64,000 bases of DNA from Deuterostichococcus epilithicus (taxonomy: Eukaryota > Chlorophyta > Trebouxiophyceae > Prasiolales > Stichococcaceae), in assembly GCA_033439295.1 (NCBI GenBank), contig JAVTLE010000010.1, forward strand, positions 2,170,001 to 2,234,000, written 5' to 3'. The position numbers were made by a program, and so were the translations under genes. The notes beneath the pieces were generated by a model. That model did no database searches and was not told the origin of the DNA. It saw only the letters and a list, made by a program, of their open reading frames with translations. The stretch's first letter is position 1, and every line of letters starts with the position of its first letter. This document shows positions 1 to 12,700 of this stretch, piece by piece.

Positions 1-792
1 CGTGGATGTACCAGATGATAGGACACCCGGAGGATGCCCGAGTGCAGTGGGCCGACTCTTCGATTTTGTGGGGCAGCATTCCGGCAGGCCCCTGATCGAA
101 AGATCAGGCATGCTCCTGAAGTTCCTCACTGCACCTGGCACACGACTTCACTGCTGAGTCGCCGTCGCACGACAGAGTAATCTGGGAATATAGCTGCACC
201 TTCGCCGCGGATAGCAACTCCCAGAACGTTGCCGCCGTCTGTTAGTCGAAACTGAGTTGGAATTGATTGACCACTTTCTTGGTCCTGCTGTTGCACAACT
301 GCCGTGCGCTTGGCTGGAGGCCGTCGTAATGTAGTGCTCACTTCTCGACTGCTGCCAAAACCATCAGCGGTCATGGAATGGTGCAAGCGTGCGCCAATAT
401 CAGCCAAAATTCAAAACCTCTCCGAGCAGTGCGGGCCTCCGGACCGCTGCACCGTCTCAGATTGCTGCTCGGACCATGGTGATCCCGTGGCGGGCGGGGC
501 TGCTCATCATGAAGTTGCCTGCCCTGCCAGCGGCGCGGGGCATTGCAGGCCAGCACATGTGCATGGAAATGATGGCATCCGGTGTCTGGCTTCCAGACAT
601 TATGTGCAGAAGAAAACTATGCTGATTGCGACTCGATGCAGTGTTCAATGGCGGGCTGCGCTGTGCGGCGCACGGTCTGCTTGCTTGCTCGCTACAGAGT
701 GGCGCTGTGCTGCATCATGTGGACATGCTGACGAATAATGGCCGCTGTGTTGCAGGCACCACCTTGAAGCAGCCCGAACGGCACTCCGCAGC
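1..792. other. Spacer upstream of the giant matrix gene
   Basis: No convincing gene was found. A minus-strand reading frame at 126-407 (93 codons) has a fairly protein-like second half (it contains TDGGNVLGVAIRGEGAAIF) but no recognised domain and no splice partners that I could see. It may be part of a divergent gene or chance. The rest presumably contains the promoter and 5' leader of the gene that starts at 793. Confidence 0.4.
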
Positions 793-3700
793 ATGCGAGC
801 CATTGGCTGCAGCGCCGCAGAACGCCGCTGCCGCCGCAACCCGCTGCTGCCGGCATATGCGCTGTGCTGTCTGCTGGCGGTCACATGCACGCCGCGGGAG
901 GCGTGCGCAGCTGGCGCTGCAAACAACAAGACGATCCTTTTCATGCAGGACTCTCTGTACTACTCCGGCACTAACACTCCGCTGGAGCTTCAGGTGAGCC
1001 AGTCGTTGTGTCACATATGGCGACATGCGCACGATGATCACGAACAGGTCCAGGATGCTCGTGCCATCAAACTAAGGCGGTCATCCGCTGCACCTTGTGT
1101 TACACGAATTCCATTCCACCACCTCGATGCCATGGCATCGTTAAGTAAAACAGCTGCAATAAGTTGTGCACTTGCAACGCGGTGCAGTGGGCAACTGCAA
1201 ATGGCTACACAACTGAGGTCGTGACAAATGCCGTCTGGACAGCCAAAACTGCGGCAGAGTTCAAAACATACAGAGCACTGGTGCGGCTCTTGAAAACTTC
1301 GTGGCTGATTATATGCTGGCTGTGTTAGGAGAATTGCACTGGCTGATGCGCGGCGCTACTGTTGCACTTGCTGCAGGTGCTTGGCGACCCCAACATCCAG
1401 GGCCTTACCACAGGTGATTACAGAAGGCTGTGCAATAGAAAGCTGTGCACTTGCGATGTAACGAGCCATGCAGCTGTGACGTGGCGAGGTGGATGCCTGA
1501 CTAAAGCTGCAGTCAAAGATGCGCTGGTCCTAGAAGTCTTCCACAGCACACGCCCATGTCTGAGAACCCAGGAGCAATGCTCAAGTCAATGCATTCATGT
1601 GCATTGTCGCGCCCGTCAATACTGTCTGATGGGCGCCAATGGATGTGGGCGCAGCGTATGCATATCTAAATGCATCGGCGCTGGCGAGTCGCACTAAGTG
1701 GGCGCCTGCGGTGACTGGCAACATCATCATCATTGGCGCTGATCCGGGGAACCACGGCCTGACATCTGGCAATGCGGACACGAAAGCCAATTCCGTCCTG
1801 CTCGTCAATGCAGGTAGCCCTGCTTTTTGTGCTGTGAGCAAGGCATTGAGCTGCGGCATGGCACAGCTTGCATGGCTTTGATGCAAGACATCCCAGCATG
1901 CTGTCCTCCAGCATTGTGTTCATGCTGCTGAAGAGAACGATGCTAGCCAGTACATGTAATGTCTGAGCATGTTGAGCATGTTCGATCAGTTGCTTGAGTA
2001 TGCGCGTCGATATCCTGGCAACTACTGCGCATGAGCATACTCCTGGACTCCAAGAACATGTCGGGAACATGTCGGACACGGAAAAGCCATGCATGTCCGA
2101 CAGCTCTGGTAGTGGATGGAGCTCTGGCTCGTTGACACCATTTTCCTGCAAAGCCAGTATGAAAATGTGTGCCTTTGCAGCCATGTCTTATGTGGCTCAG
2201 TCCACAAACAATGGCACAGGGTGAGTTCAATACCTCGCTCTTACACAGTCTGCTGTGAGGCTCGATCCAATGCCACCTAATGCCATGTTGTGCATCCCCG
2301 CAACAGCATACAGCCCATATGCAGGGCTGTCGTCGCAAACTCCTTTTGCTTGCTCTGCAGGTTCTTCCTGTGCCTGAGCAAATATTACTACACCTCATTG
2401 ACAGCCATCAAGGTCGGTCCTTCGCTTCGGTCCTGCAAGCTACTAACCCCATCTCATGCAACCGCATGCTGTGTTGCCTAGGCAGGTCAGGCGCGCAGGG
2501 CATAACTCTTGTGCAGGCCTGCCACCTGGCTCAAGCGTGCCCCAAGACATGGCCTAATGACATGCACGCTGTCTGATCTCTGCAGATGGACATCATGGAG
2601 CCCTTCGTTTCGACATCCAACGGCAGCTCGTTTTTCTCGTACTGGCCGCTTGGGACGGCGTCCTCCACAGATGCCAAGTGCAATGCCGTAACGAAGGGTG
2701 AGTTGATACGTCAGCCGCGCAGCTGGCGCACGGCACAGCATCTGCATACATTGTCGGTCAGCAAGCAAGACTCCTGAATACCTGGATCTGGGTTCAGTTG
2801 GATGTGGGCCGTGGCCATGCACTGATGTACGCCACTTGCCAAGTCGCGTAAGGACTGCCAGTGTCAAGTTTGACAGCTGAGTGACCTTTGACGTGCTTTC
2901 AGGCAGGCTTGTCTGAGCCCGAATTGATGATTTCAACCACGCATGTGTGCAGGTGCCAACATCAAAGTGGGAACATTCAACAGCCTGAGTGCGGATCAGC
3001 TGTCCAACTGGCAGTGCAGCATTCGTGAGTCCGTTGTCGCACGATGCCACTCAAATCAAGTGACCATCAATGCGTTTCATCCAAGATCCCAGCGGTATCA
3101 GCTGCAGTGCATGTGCTGTCACGGTCAGAGCAGGTTTTGACCCCAGGCAGCTGGCTGACTCCTGTCTGCTACCGCACAGATGAGATCATCACGCCATACG
3201 ACCCCACCTTCACGGCCTTAGCCTTTGCGACTAACACCGGCACGCCCTATGTGCGCTTCTGATCCCTCCCAGCATGCGTCCGATTCCCTCGAGCGCTGCT
3301 GCTTGAGCCGCTGCATGGCGCAGAGCCCTGCATGGTGGGTCCAAAGTGCTCATAGGCGCAACCCGTGTCTCTGTCTGAACGGACTAGCCATGCCATGTGC
3401 GCAGGTTCTGGCTCGAGGCGACCTTCAGGTGACCACCTGCCCGATCGGGCAGTACCTCACAAACGCTAACCAGACCACTGCGACCTGCGTGGTGTGCCCA
3501 GCAGGCACGACGTCGCCAGGTGAGCTGCTGCCGTCCCAGCTTGATGGGTCACGTCTGCTGCTGTCGTCGAGCAGTGCTGGCGCTCCGACGCAGGATTTCT
3601 CTGACACTGTCGTGCTGCCAAGCTGTGCAGGCGGCACAGGAGGGGCGTCCTCATGCATGCCCTTCCCGCCTCCGCCCTTCCCACCGCCGCTGCCACCATC

Positions 3701-6700
3701 ACTACTAAGGTCACCCCCCAGCCCGCCGCCAGGCCCGCCGCCATCGCCGCCACCGCCACCACCACCCTCCCCGCCGCCGTCCCCGCCACCGGGCCCGCCG
3801 CCAGGCCCGCCGCCTTCTCCGCCGCCGTCTCCGCCACCGGGCCCGCCTCCTGGCCCATNACCCTCCCCGCCGCNGTCCCCGCTACCAGGNCCGCCTCCAG
3901 GACCGCCTCCAAACCTGCCACCCTATCCGCCACCCTCGCCACCGCCAAAGCCACCCGCACCTCCGCCATCCAAGATCGCACTGCCGCTGGTCCAGCCTCC
4001 GCCTGAGTCGCCACCGCCACCGCAGCTGCCGCCCAGCCCTCCGCCGACACCGCCACCAGGCCCGCCGCCATCACCTCCACCGCGGCCACCTCCGTCGCCA
4101 CCGCCCCAGCCACCTCCGTCCCCCCTCAGCAGCAGCTGCCATTGCCTCCGTCTCAACCCCCGCCAAGCCCGGCGCCAGAGCCGCCTCCTGCCCCCCAGCC
4201 ATTCCCTCCTCCCAGCCCGCCGCCTACCCCTCCGTCTAGCCCTCCGCCATCGCCGCCGCCCCTCAGCCTCCACCCTAGCCCGCCGCCCTCGCCCCCGCCG
4301 CAGCCACCGCCACAGCCGCCGCCGCAGCCACCGCCACAGCCTCCGCCGCAGCCTCCCCCGCGCCACCTCCGCAGCCGCCTCCCAGCCCGCCGCCCGCCCC
4401 ACCGCCCAGCCCGCCGCCGCAGCCCGGTCTCATGTTCGACGACCTGGGTCCCGGTCAGCCGGTGCGAGACAGCTATGGCGGTGCCACTGGCGTGTCATTT
4501 GGCGGGCCAGTTGGCGAGTTCATCGCTGCTAGCGCCGCCGACAATGCAGCATATCGGCCAGCTGTCGTCTCCCCAGACGGCATCGCCATCAACAGGGACG
4601 GTATGCCGGCCGAGCTGGCCAGCAGCAACGGCATCACCTTCGACGTGGCGTATGTGTATGCGGCAACGCTGACCGGCAAGACAGTACAGCTGCGCATCGT
4701 CGGCAGCCTGAGTGGGGCTGTGGTGGCCACCCTGACGGTTGACCTGGTGCCTGGCGCCCAACCGATGCTGGTCGACCTCGCCGCATTTGCGGGGATGGAC
4801 CGAGTCGTCTTTACGCCGGTCGGCCCGGCTGGCTCTGTCGGAGGCTACAGCGTAGAGACCACACTCTTCGGCATCGACAATGCAGCAGTGGTGGCGCACC
4901 CTGCGCCGCCGCCACCGGGCCCACCTCCGAGCCCGCCTCCGAGCCCGCCGCCTGCCCCGCCGCCTTCACCCCCGCCGCAGCCGCCGCCCAGCCCTCCGCC
5001 GGCACCGCCGCCCCTCTCCGCCACCGCAGCCGCCGCCCTCGCCTCCACCCCAGCCGCCNCCCAGCCCACCGCCGCAGCCGCCTCCGGCCCCACCGCCGTC
5101 ACCTCCCCCGCAACCTCCTCCAAGCCCGCCGCCCAGCCCTCCGCCCAGGCCGCCGCCGTCGCCGCCTCCGCAGCCGCCGCCATCGCCTCCACCCCAGCCG
5201 CCTCCCAGCCCACCGCCGCAGCCGCCTCCCAGCCCGCCGCCGTCACCTCCCCCTCAGCCTCCCCCTAGCCCGCCGCCGTCGCCGCCGCCGCAGCCACCGC
5301 CACAGCCGCCGCCGCAGCCTCCCCCGCGCCACCTCCGCAGCCGCCTCCCAGCCCGCCGCCCGCCCCACCGCCCAGCCCGCCGCCGCAGCCCGGTCTCATG
5401 TTCGACGACCTGGGTCCCGGTCAGCCGGTGCGAGACAGCTATGGCGGTGCCACTGGCGTGTCATTTGGCGGGCCAGTTGGCGAGTTCATCGCTGCTAGCG
5501 CCGCCGACAATGCAGCATATCGGCCAGCTGTCGTCTCCCCAGACGGCATCGCCATCAACAGGGACGGTATGCCGGCCGAGCTGGCCAGCAGCAACGGCAT
5601 CACCTTCGACGTGGCGTATGTGTATGCGGCAACGCTGACCGGCAAGACAGTACAGCTGCGCATCGTCGGCAGCCTGAGTGGGGCTGTGGTGGCCACCCTG
5701 ACGGTTGACCTGGTGCCTGGCGCCCAACCGATGCTGGTCGACCTCGCCGCATTTGCGGGGATGGACCGAGTCGTCTTTACGCCGGTCGGCCCGGCTGGCT
5801 CTGTCGGAGGCTACAGCGTAGAGACCACACTCTTCGGCATCGACAATGCAGCAGTGGTGGCGCACCCTGCGCCGCCGCCACCGGGCCCACCTCCGAGCCC
5901 GCCTCCGAGCCCGCCGCCTGCCCCGCCGCCTTCACCCCCGCCGCAGCCGCCGCCCAGCCCTCCGCCGGCACCGCCGCCCTCTCCGCCACCGCAGCCGCCG
6001 CCCTCGCCTCCACCCCAGCCGCCNCCCAGCCCACCGCCGCAGCCGCCTCCGGCCCCACCGCCGTCACCTCCCCGCAACCTCCTCCAAGCCCGCCGCCCAG
6101 CCCTCCGCCCAGGCCGCCGCCGTCGCCGCCTCCGCAGCCGCCGCCATCGCCTCCACCCCAGCCGCCTCCCAGCCCACCGCCGCAGCCGCCTCCCAGCCCG
6201 CCGCCGTCACCTCCCCCTCAGCCTCCCCCTAGCCCGCCGCCGTCGCCGCCGCCGCAGCCACCGCCACAGCCGCCGCCGCAGCCTCCCCCGCGCCACCTCC
6301 GCAGCCGCCTCCCAGCCCGCCGCCCGCCCCACCGCCCAGCCCGCCGCCGCAGCCCGGTCTCATGTTCGACGACCTGGGTCCCGGTCAGCCGGTGCGAGAC
6401 AGCTATGGCGGTGCCACTGGCGTGTCATTTGGCGGGCCAGTTGGCGAGTTCATCGCTGCTAGCGCCGCCGACAATGCAGCATATCGGCCAGCTGTCGTCT
6501 CCCCAGACGGCATCGCCATCAACAGGGACGGTATGCCGGCCGAGCTGGCCAGCAGCAACGGCATCACCTTCGACGTGGCGTATGTGTATGCGGCAACGCT
6601 GACCGGCAAGACAGTACAGCTGCGCATCGTCGGCAGCCTGAGTGGGGCTGTGGTGGCCACCCTGACGGTTGACCTGGTGCCTGGCGCCCAACCGATGCTG

Positions 6701-9700
6701 GTCGACCTCGCCGCATTTGCGGGGATGGACCGAGTCGTCTTTACGCCGGTCGGCCCGGCTGGCTCTGTCGGAGGCTACAGCGTAGAGACCACACTCTTCG
6801 GCATCGACAATGCAGCAGTGGTGGCGCACCCTGCGCCGCCGCCACCGGGCCCACCTCCGAGCCCGCCTCCGAGCCCGCCGCCTGCCCCGCCGCCTTCACC
6901 CCCGCCGCAGCCGCCGCCCAGCCCTCCGCCGGCACCGCCGCCCTCTCCGCCACCGCAGCCGCCGCCCTCGCCTCCACCCCAGCCGCCNCCCAGCCCACCG
7001 CCGCAGCCGCCTCCGGCCCCACCGCCGTCACCTCCCCGCAACCTCCTCCAAGCCCGCCGCCCAGCCCTCCGCCCAGGCCGCCGCCGTCGCCGCCTCCGCA
7101 GCCGCCGCCATCGCCTCCACCCCAGCCGCCTCCCAGCCCACCGCCGCAGCCGCCTCCCAGCCCGCCGCCGTCACCTCCCCCTCAGCCTCCCCCTAGCCCG
7201 CCGCCGTCGCCGCCGCCGCAGCCACCGCCACAGCCGCCGCCGCAGCCTCCCCCGCGCCACCTCCGCAGCCGCCTCCCAGCCCGCCGCCCGCCCCACCGCC
7301 CAGCCCGCCGCCGCAGCCCGGTCTCATGTTCGACGACCTGGGTCCCGGTCAGCCGGTGCGAGACAGCTATGGCGGTGCCACTGGCGTGTCATTTGGCGGG
7401 CCAGTTGGCGAGTTCATCGCTGCTAGCGCCGCCGACAATGCAGCATATCGGCCAGCTGTCGTCTCCCCAGACGGCATCGCCATCAACAGGGACGGTATGC
7501 CGGCCGAGCTGGCCAGCAGCAACGGCATCACCTTCGACGTGGCGTATGTGTATGCGGCAACGCTGACCGGCAAGACAGTACAGCTGCGCATCGTCGGCAG
7601 CCTGAGTGGGGCTGTGGTGGCCACCCTGACGGTTGACCTGGTGCCTGGCGCCCAACCGATGCTGGTCGACCTCGCCGCATTTGCGGGGATGGACCGAGTC
7701 GTCTTTACGCCGGTCGGCCCGGCTGGCTCTGTCGGAGGCTACAGCGTAGAGACCACACTCTTCGGCATCGACAATGCAGCAGTGGTGGCGCACCCTGCGC
7801 CGCCGCCACCGGGCCCACCTCCGAGCCCGCCTCCGAGCCCGCCGCCTGCCCCGCCGCCTTCACCCCCGCCGCAGCCGCCGCCCAGCCCTCCGCCGGCACC
7901 GCCGCCCTCTCCGCCACCGCAGCCGCCGCCCTCGCCTCCACCCCAGCCGCCNCCCAGCCCACCGCCGCAGCCGCCTCCGGCCCCACCGCCGTCACCTCCC
8001 CCGCAACCTCCTCCAAGCCCGCCGCCCAGCCCTCCGCCCAGGCCGCCGCCGTCGCCGCCTCCGCAGCCGCCGCCATCGCCTCCACCCCAGCCGCCTCCCA
8101 GCCCACCGCCGCAGCCGCCTCCCAGCCCGCCGCCGTCACCTCCCCTCAGCCTCCCCCTAGCCCGCCGCCGTCGCCGCCGCCGCAGCCACCGCCACAGCCG
8201 CCGCCGCAGCCTCCCCCGCGCCACCTCCGCAGCCGCCTCCCAGCCCGCCGCCCGCCCCACCGCCCAGCCCGCCGCCGCAGCCCGGTCTCATGTTCGACGA
8301 CCTGGGTCCCGGTCAGCCGGTGCGAGACAGCTATGGCGGTGCCACTGGCGTGTCATTTGGCGGGCCAGTTGGCGAGTTCATCGCTGCTAGCGCCGCCGAC
8401 AATGCAGCATATCGGCCAGCTGTCGTCTCCCCAGACGGCATCGCCATCAACAGGGACGGTATGCCGGCCGAGCTGGCCAGCAGCAACGGCATCACCTTCG
8501 ACGTGGCGTATGTGTATGCGGCAACGCTGACCGGCAAGACAGTACAGCTGCGCATCGTCGGCAGCCTGAGTGGGGCTGTGGTGGCCACCCTGACGGTTGA
8601 CCTGGTGCCTGGCGCCCAACCGATGCTGGTCGACCTCGCCGCATTTGCGGGGATGGACCGAGTCGTCTTTACGCCGGTCGGCCCGGCTGGCTCTGTCGGA
8701 GGCTACAGCGTAGAGACCACACTCTTCGGCATCGACAATGCAGCAGTGGTGGCGCACCCTGCGCCGCCGCCACCAGGCCCACCTCCGAGCCCGCCTCCGA
8801 GCCCGCCGCCTGCCCCGCCGCCTTCACCCCCGCCGCAGCCGCCGCCCAGCCCTCCGCCGGCACCGCCGCCCTCTCCGCCACCGCAGCCGCCGCCCTCGCC
8901 TCCACCCCAGCCGCCNCCCAGCCCACCGCCGCAGCCGCCTCCGGCCCCACCGCCGTCACCTCCCCGCAACCTCCTCCAAGCCCGCCGCCCAGCCCTCCGC
9001 CCAGGCCGCCGCCGTCGCCGCCTCCGCAGCCGCCGCCATCGCCTCCACCCCAGCCGCCTCCCAGCCCACCGCCGCAGCCGCCTCCCAGCCCGCCGCCGTC
9101 ACCTCCCCCTCAGCCTCCCCCTAGCCCGCCGCCGTCGCCGCCGCCGCAGCCACCGCCACAGCCGCCGCCGCAGCCTCCCCCGCGCCACCTCCGCAGCCGC
9201 CTCCCAGCCCGCCGCCCGCCCCACCGCCCAGCCCGCCGCCGCAGCCCGGTCTCATGTTCGACGACCTGGGTCCCGGTCAGCCGGTGCGAGACAGCTATGG
9301 CGGTGCCACTGGCGTGTCATTTGGCGGGCCAGTTGGCGAGTTCATCGCTGCTAGCGCCGCCGACAATGCAGCATATCGGCCAGCTGTCGTCTCCCCAGAC
9401 GGCATCGCCATCAACAGGGACGGTATGCCGGCCGAGCTGGCCAGCAGCAACGGCATCACCTTCGACGTGGCGTATGTGTATGCGGCAACGCTGACCGGCA
9501 AGACAGTACAGCTGCGCATCGTCGGCAGCCTGAGTGGGGCTGTGGTGGCCACCCTGACGGTTGACCTGGTGCCTGGCGCCCAACCGATGCTGGTCGACCT
9601 CGCCGCATTTGCGGGGATGGACCGAGTCGTCTTTACGCCGGTCGGCCCGGCTGGCTCTGTCGGAGGCTACAGCGTAGAGACCACACTCTTCGGCATCGAC

Positions 9701-12700
9701 AATGCAGCAGTGGTGGCGCACCCTGCGCCGCCGCCACCGGGCCCACCTCCGAGCCCGCCTCCGAGCCCGCCGCCTGCCCCGCCGCCTTCACCCCCGCCGC
9801 AGCCGCCGCCCAGCCCTCCGCCGGCACCGCCGCCCTCTCCGCCACCGCAGCCGCCGCCCTCGCCTCCACCCCAGCCGCCNCCCAGCCCACCGCCGCAGCC
9901 GCCTCCGGCCCCACCGCCGTCACCTCCCCGCAACCTCCTCCAAGCCCGCCGCCCAGCCCTCCGCCCAGGCTGCCGCCGTCGCCGCCTCCGCAGCCGCCGC
10001 CATCGCCTCCACCCCAGCCGCCTCCCAGCCCACCGCAGCAGCCGCCTCCCAGCCCGCCGCCGTCACCTCCCCTCAGCCTCCCCCTAGCCCGCCGCCGTCG
10101 CCGCCGCCGCAGCCACCGCCACAGCCGCCGCCGCAGCCTCCCCGCGCCACCTCCGCAGCCGCCTCCCAGCCCACTGCCGCAGCCGCATCCGAGCCCGCCG
10201 CCGTCACCTCCCCTCAGCCTCCCCCTAGCCCGCCGCCTACCCCTCCGCCCAGCCCACCACCCATGCCTCTGCCATCCCCGCCTCCAAGCTTGCCACCTGG
10301 CTCGCAGCCCGCGCTGCCATCGCTGCCCCCGCCAAGGCCGACGCCTACACCGCCGCCACCGCTTATGCCAAGACCTCCTACCCCACGGCCTCCAGTGCCG
10401 CCTCTGACTCCCCCGCCACAGCCTCCGCCAAGCCTGCCGCCACAGCCACCGACGTCGCCACCACCGCAGACTGTTCTGTCGCCTCACCCACAGCCCCCTC
10501 GGCAGTCGCCGCCTTCCCCGGCACTACAGCCTCCTGGATCGCCTCCCCCCTCAGAAACTGNCACGAGCCCGCCACCGACGCAGCCGCAGCCAATCGTCTT
10601 GCCGCCGCCGCCACGTCCGCTGCTGCTGCCGCTAACACAGCCTCCGCCGCAGACGGGCTCTCCGCCGCCCATGTCGCAGACCCTGGTCGCGCCGCCGCCC
10701 AGCCCGCCAGCGCTTTCGGGCCTCACCTTTGACGACCTGGTCGACGGGCAGATGGTGCCGGATGGCTACGGCGGCACCCCCAGCATCACCTACGGCACCT
10801 CAACGGCAGGCTTCCAAGCTGTGGACGCGCTGGACTCCAGCAGCCCGAACCACCCTGCGATGGTGTCCCCCCACAATGTGGCTGTCAACCGTGGCGGCGA
10901 GCCCGCGATAATCGCCTCGGCGGGCGGCGCCACCTTCGACCTGCAGTACGTGTACCTCACCAGCCTGTCGGCGCCCATAACGCTGCTGATTGCAGGCTAC
11001 CGCAATGGCGCCCCCACTGGTGCAGTGGAGTCTGTGTCCTTGGACCCAGCGCAGCCGCGTCAGCTAGTCATCCTGGCGGCGGCCTTCAATGACGTGGACC
11101 GCGTCGTGTTTACTCCAGTCGATCCGCAGGCCAATGGCACCTACAGCACCAACACCACACGGTTCGGCATCGACAATCTGTCGCTAGTGGTGCGGCATCC
11201 GCCGCCTGCCGCGCTCGCTACTAGGCCGCCGCCTGCCGCGGTGCCCACTGCGTCCCCCACTGCCAGCCCCACGACACCACCGGCTGTTGCACCAACAGCA
11301 GATCCCACAACAGCGCCGACGGCGGCACCAAGTGCCGCGCCAACCGGCAGCCCAACGGCGCAGCCCACCTCGGCCGCCACCCCCCCACCGCTGGCACCTG
11401 ATCAGCTCAGCTTTGAGGACCTGTTGGCTGGCGGGCTGGTGCCACCCGGCTACGGCGGCAATGCAGGCGTCAGCTATGGCTCGCCGTCCCCAGGCGGCAG
11501 CGCCTTTGTCGTGGCCGACGCCGGCCCTGGCTCCCCCTACGAAAGGGCGGCTGTGTCTGGCGACACGGTGATCATCAACCGCGGCGGCAAGGAGGTCATG
11601 CTTGCGAGCAATACCAGCACCTTCGACCTCAACAGCTTCTATGCCACCGGCCTAGCCGACAACGATGTGGAGCTGACTGTCATCGGCTACCTCAATGGCT
11701 CGCCGGTGCCGGGCGCGTCGCTGAGGAAGCTCCTGCGGCGCAATGGCACTTCCGAGCTCCTGGAATTTGGCAGCGCCTTTGCCGGCGTCGACAGCATTGT
11801 GTTCACCGCTGTGGATCCCGACGCCCCCACCGGCTCGGAGCCCAGCCCCGGCACCACGCTGTATGGCATTGACAACCTGTCGCTCACCAATCACCCCACA
11901 GCCAAACCGACTGATGCACCGACAACGACGCCCACAAGCTCGCCCACATCCAGCCCCACCGGCGCGCCCACGGCCTCGCCGACAGCGTCGCCCACTGCAG
12001 CACCGACTATTGCACCCACGACGGCACCGACTGTTGCACCGACAGCGGCGCCCACAAGCTCATCGCCCACATCCAGCCCCACTGGCGCGCCCACGGCCTC
12101 GCCGACAGCGTCGCCCACGACGGCACCGACTGTTGCACCGACAGCGGCGCCCACAAGCTCATCGCCCACATCCAGCCCCACTGGCGCCCCCACGGCCTTG
12201 CCGACAGCGTCACCCACTGCGGCACCGACTGTTGCACCCACCACAGCTCCCACAACAGCGCCAACGGCGTCACCGACCGCCGCATCAGCGGCAACGCCCA
12301 CCGCCAGGCAAACCGACGTGCCCACAGCAGCGCCGACGCCTCACGTCGGCGTCACGGCCAGCCCCATAGCGACGCCCACAGCGGCGCCAACGGCTGCTCC
12401 CACGACAGCGCCAACAACAAGCCCAACTGTGGCGCCCACAACAGAGCCGACCGCCAGCCCGACAGTGATGCCCACTACTGGCCCCACCGAGGAGCCGACC
12501 GCTGCGCCTACTGCAGCCCCTGTGCCGCCAGCAGTGGAGGAGCTCCAATTTGAGGGCTTGCAGGATGGCGAGCCGGTACCGGACGGCTACGGCGGCCACA
12601 CCGGCATCACCTTTGGCTTGGCATATCCCGATGCCGGCGTCTTTGTTGTAGCCGATGCCGGCCCTGGCTCGCTCTATGCAAGGGCGGCTGTGTCTGGCGA

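Noticed and set aside
4473-9721. Repeated minus-strand frames of 85 and 134 codons, one set per array copy
   Set aside because: They lie exactly opposite the module-coding strand and repeat with it; no splice or domain support.
4432-10139. CRISPR-like or satellite array
   Set aside because: Units are ~966 bp, coding, and not separated by unique spacers of regular size.
9633-10487. Gly/Arg-rich minus-strand frame of 284 codons
   Set aside because: It is the complement of the Pro-rich linkers; composition alone explains it.
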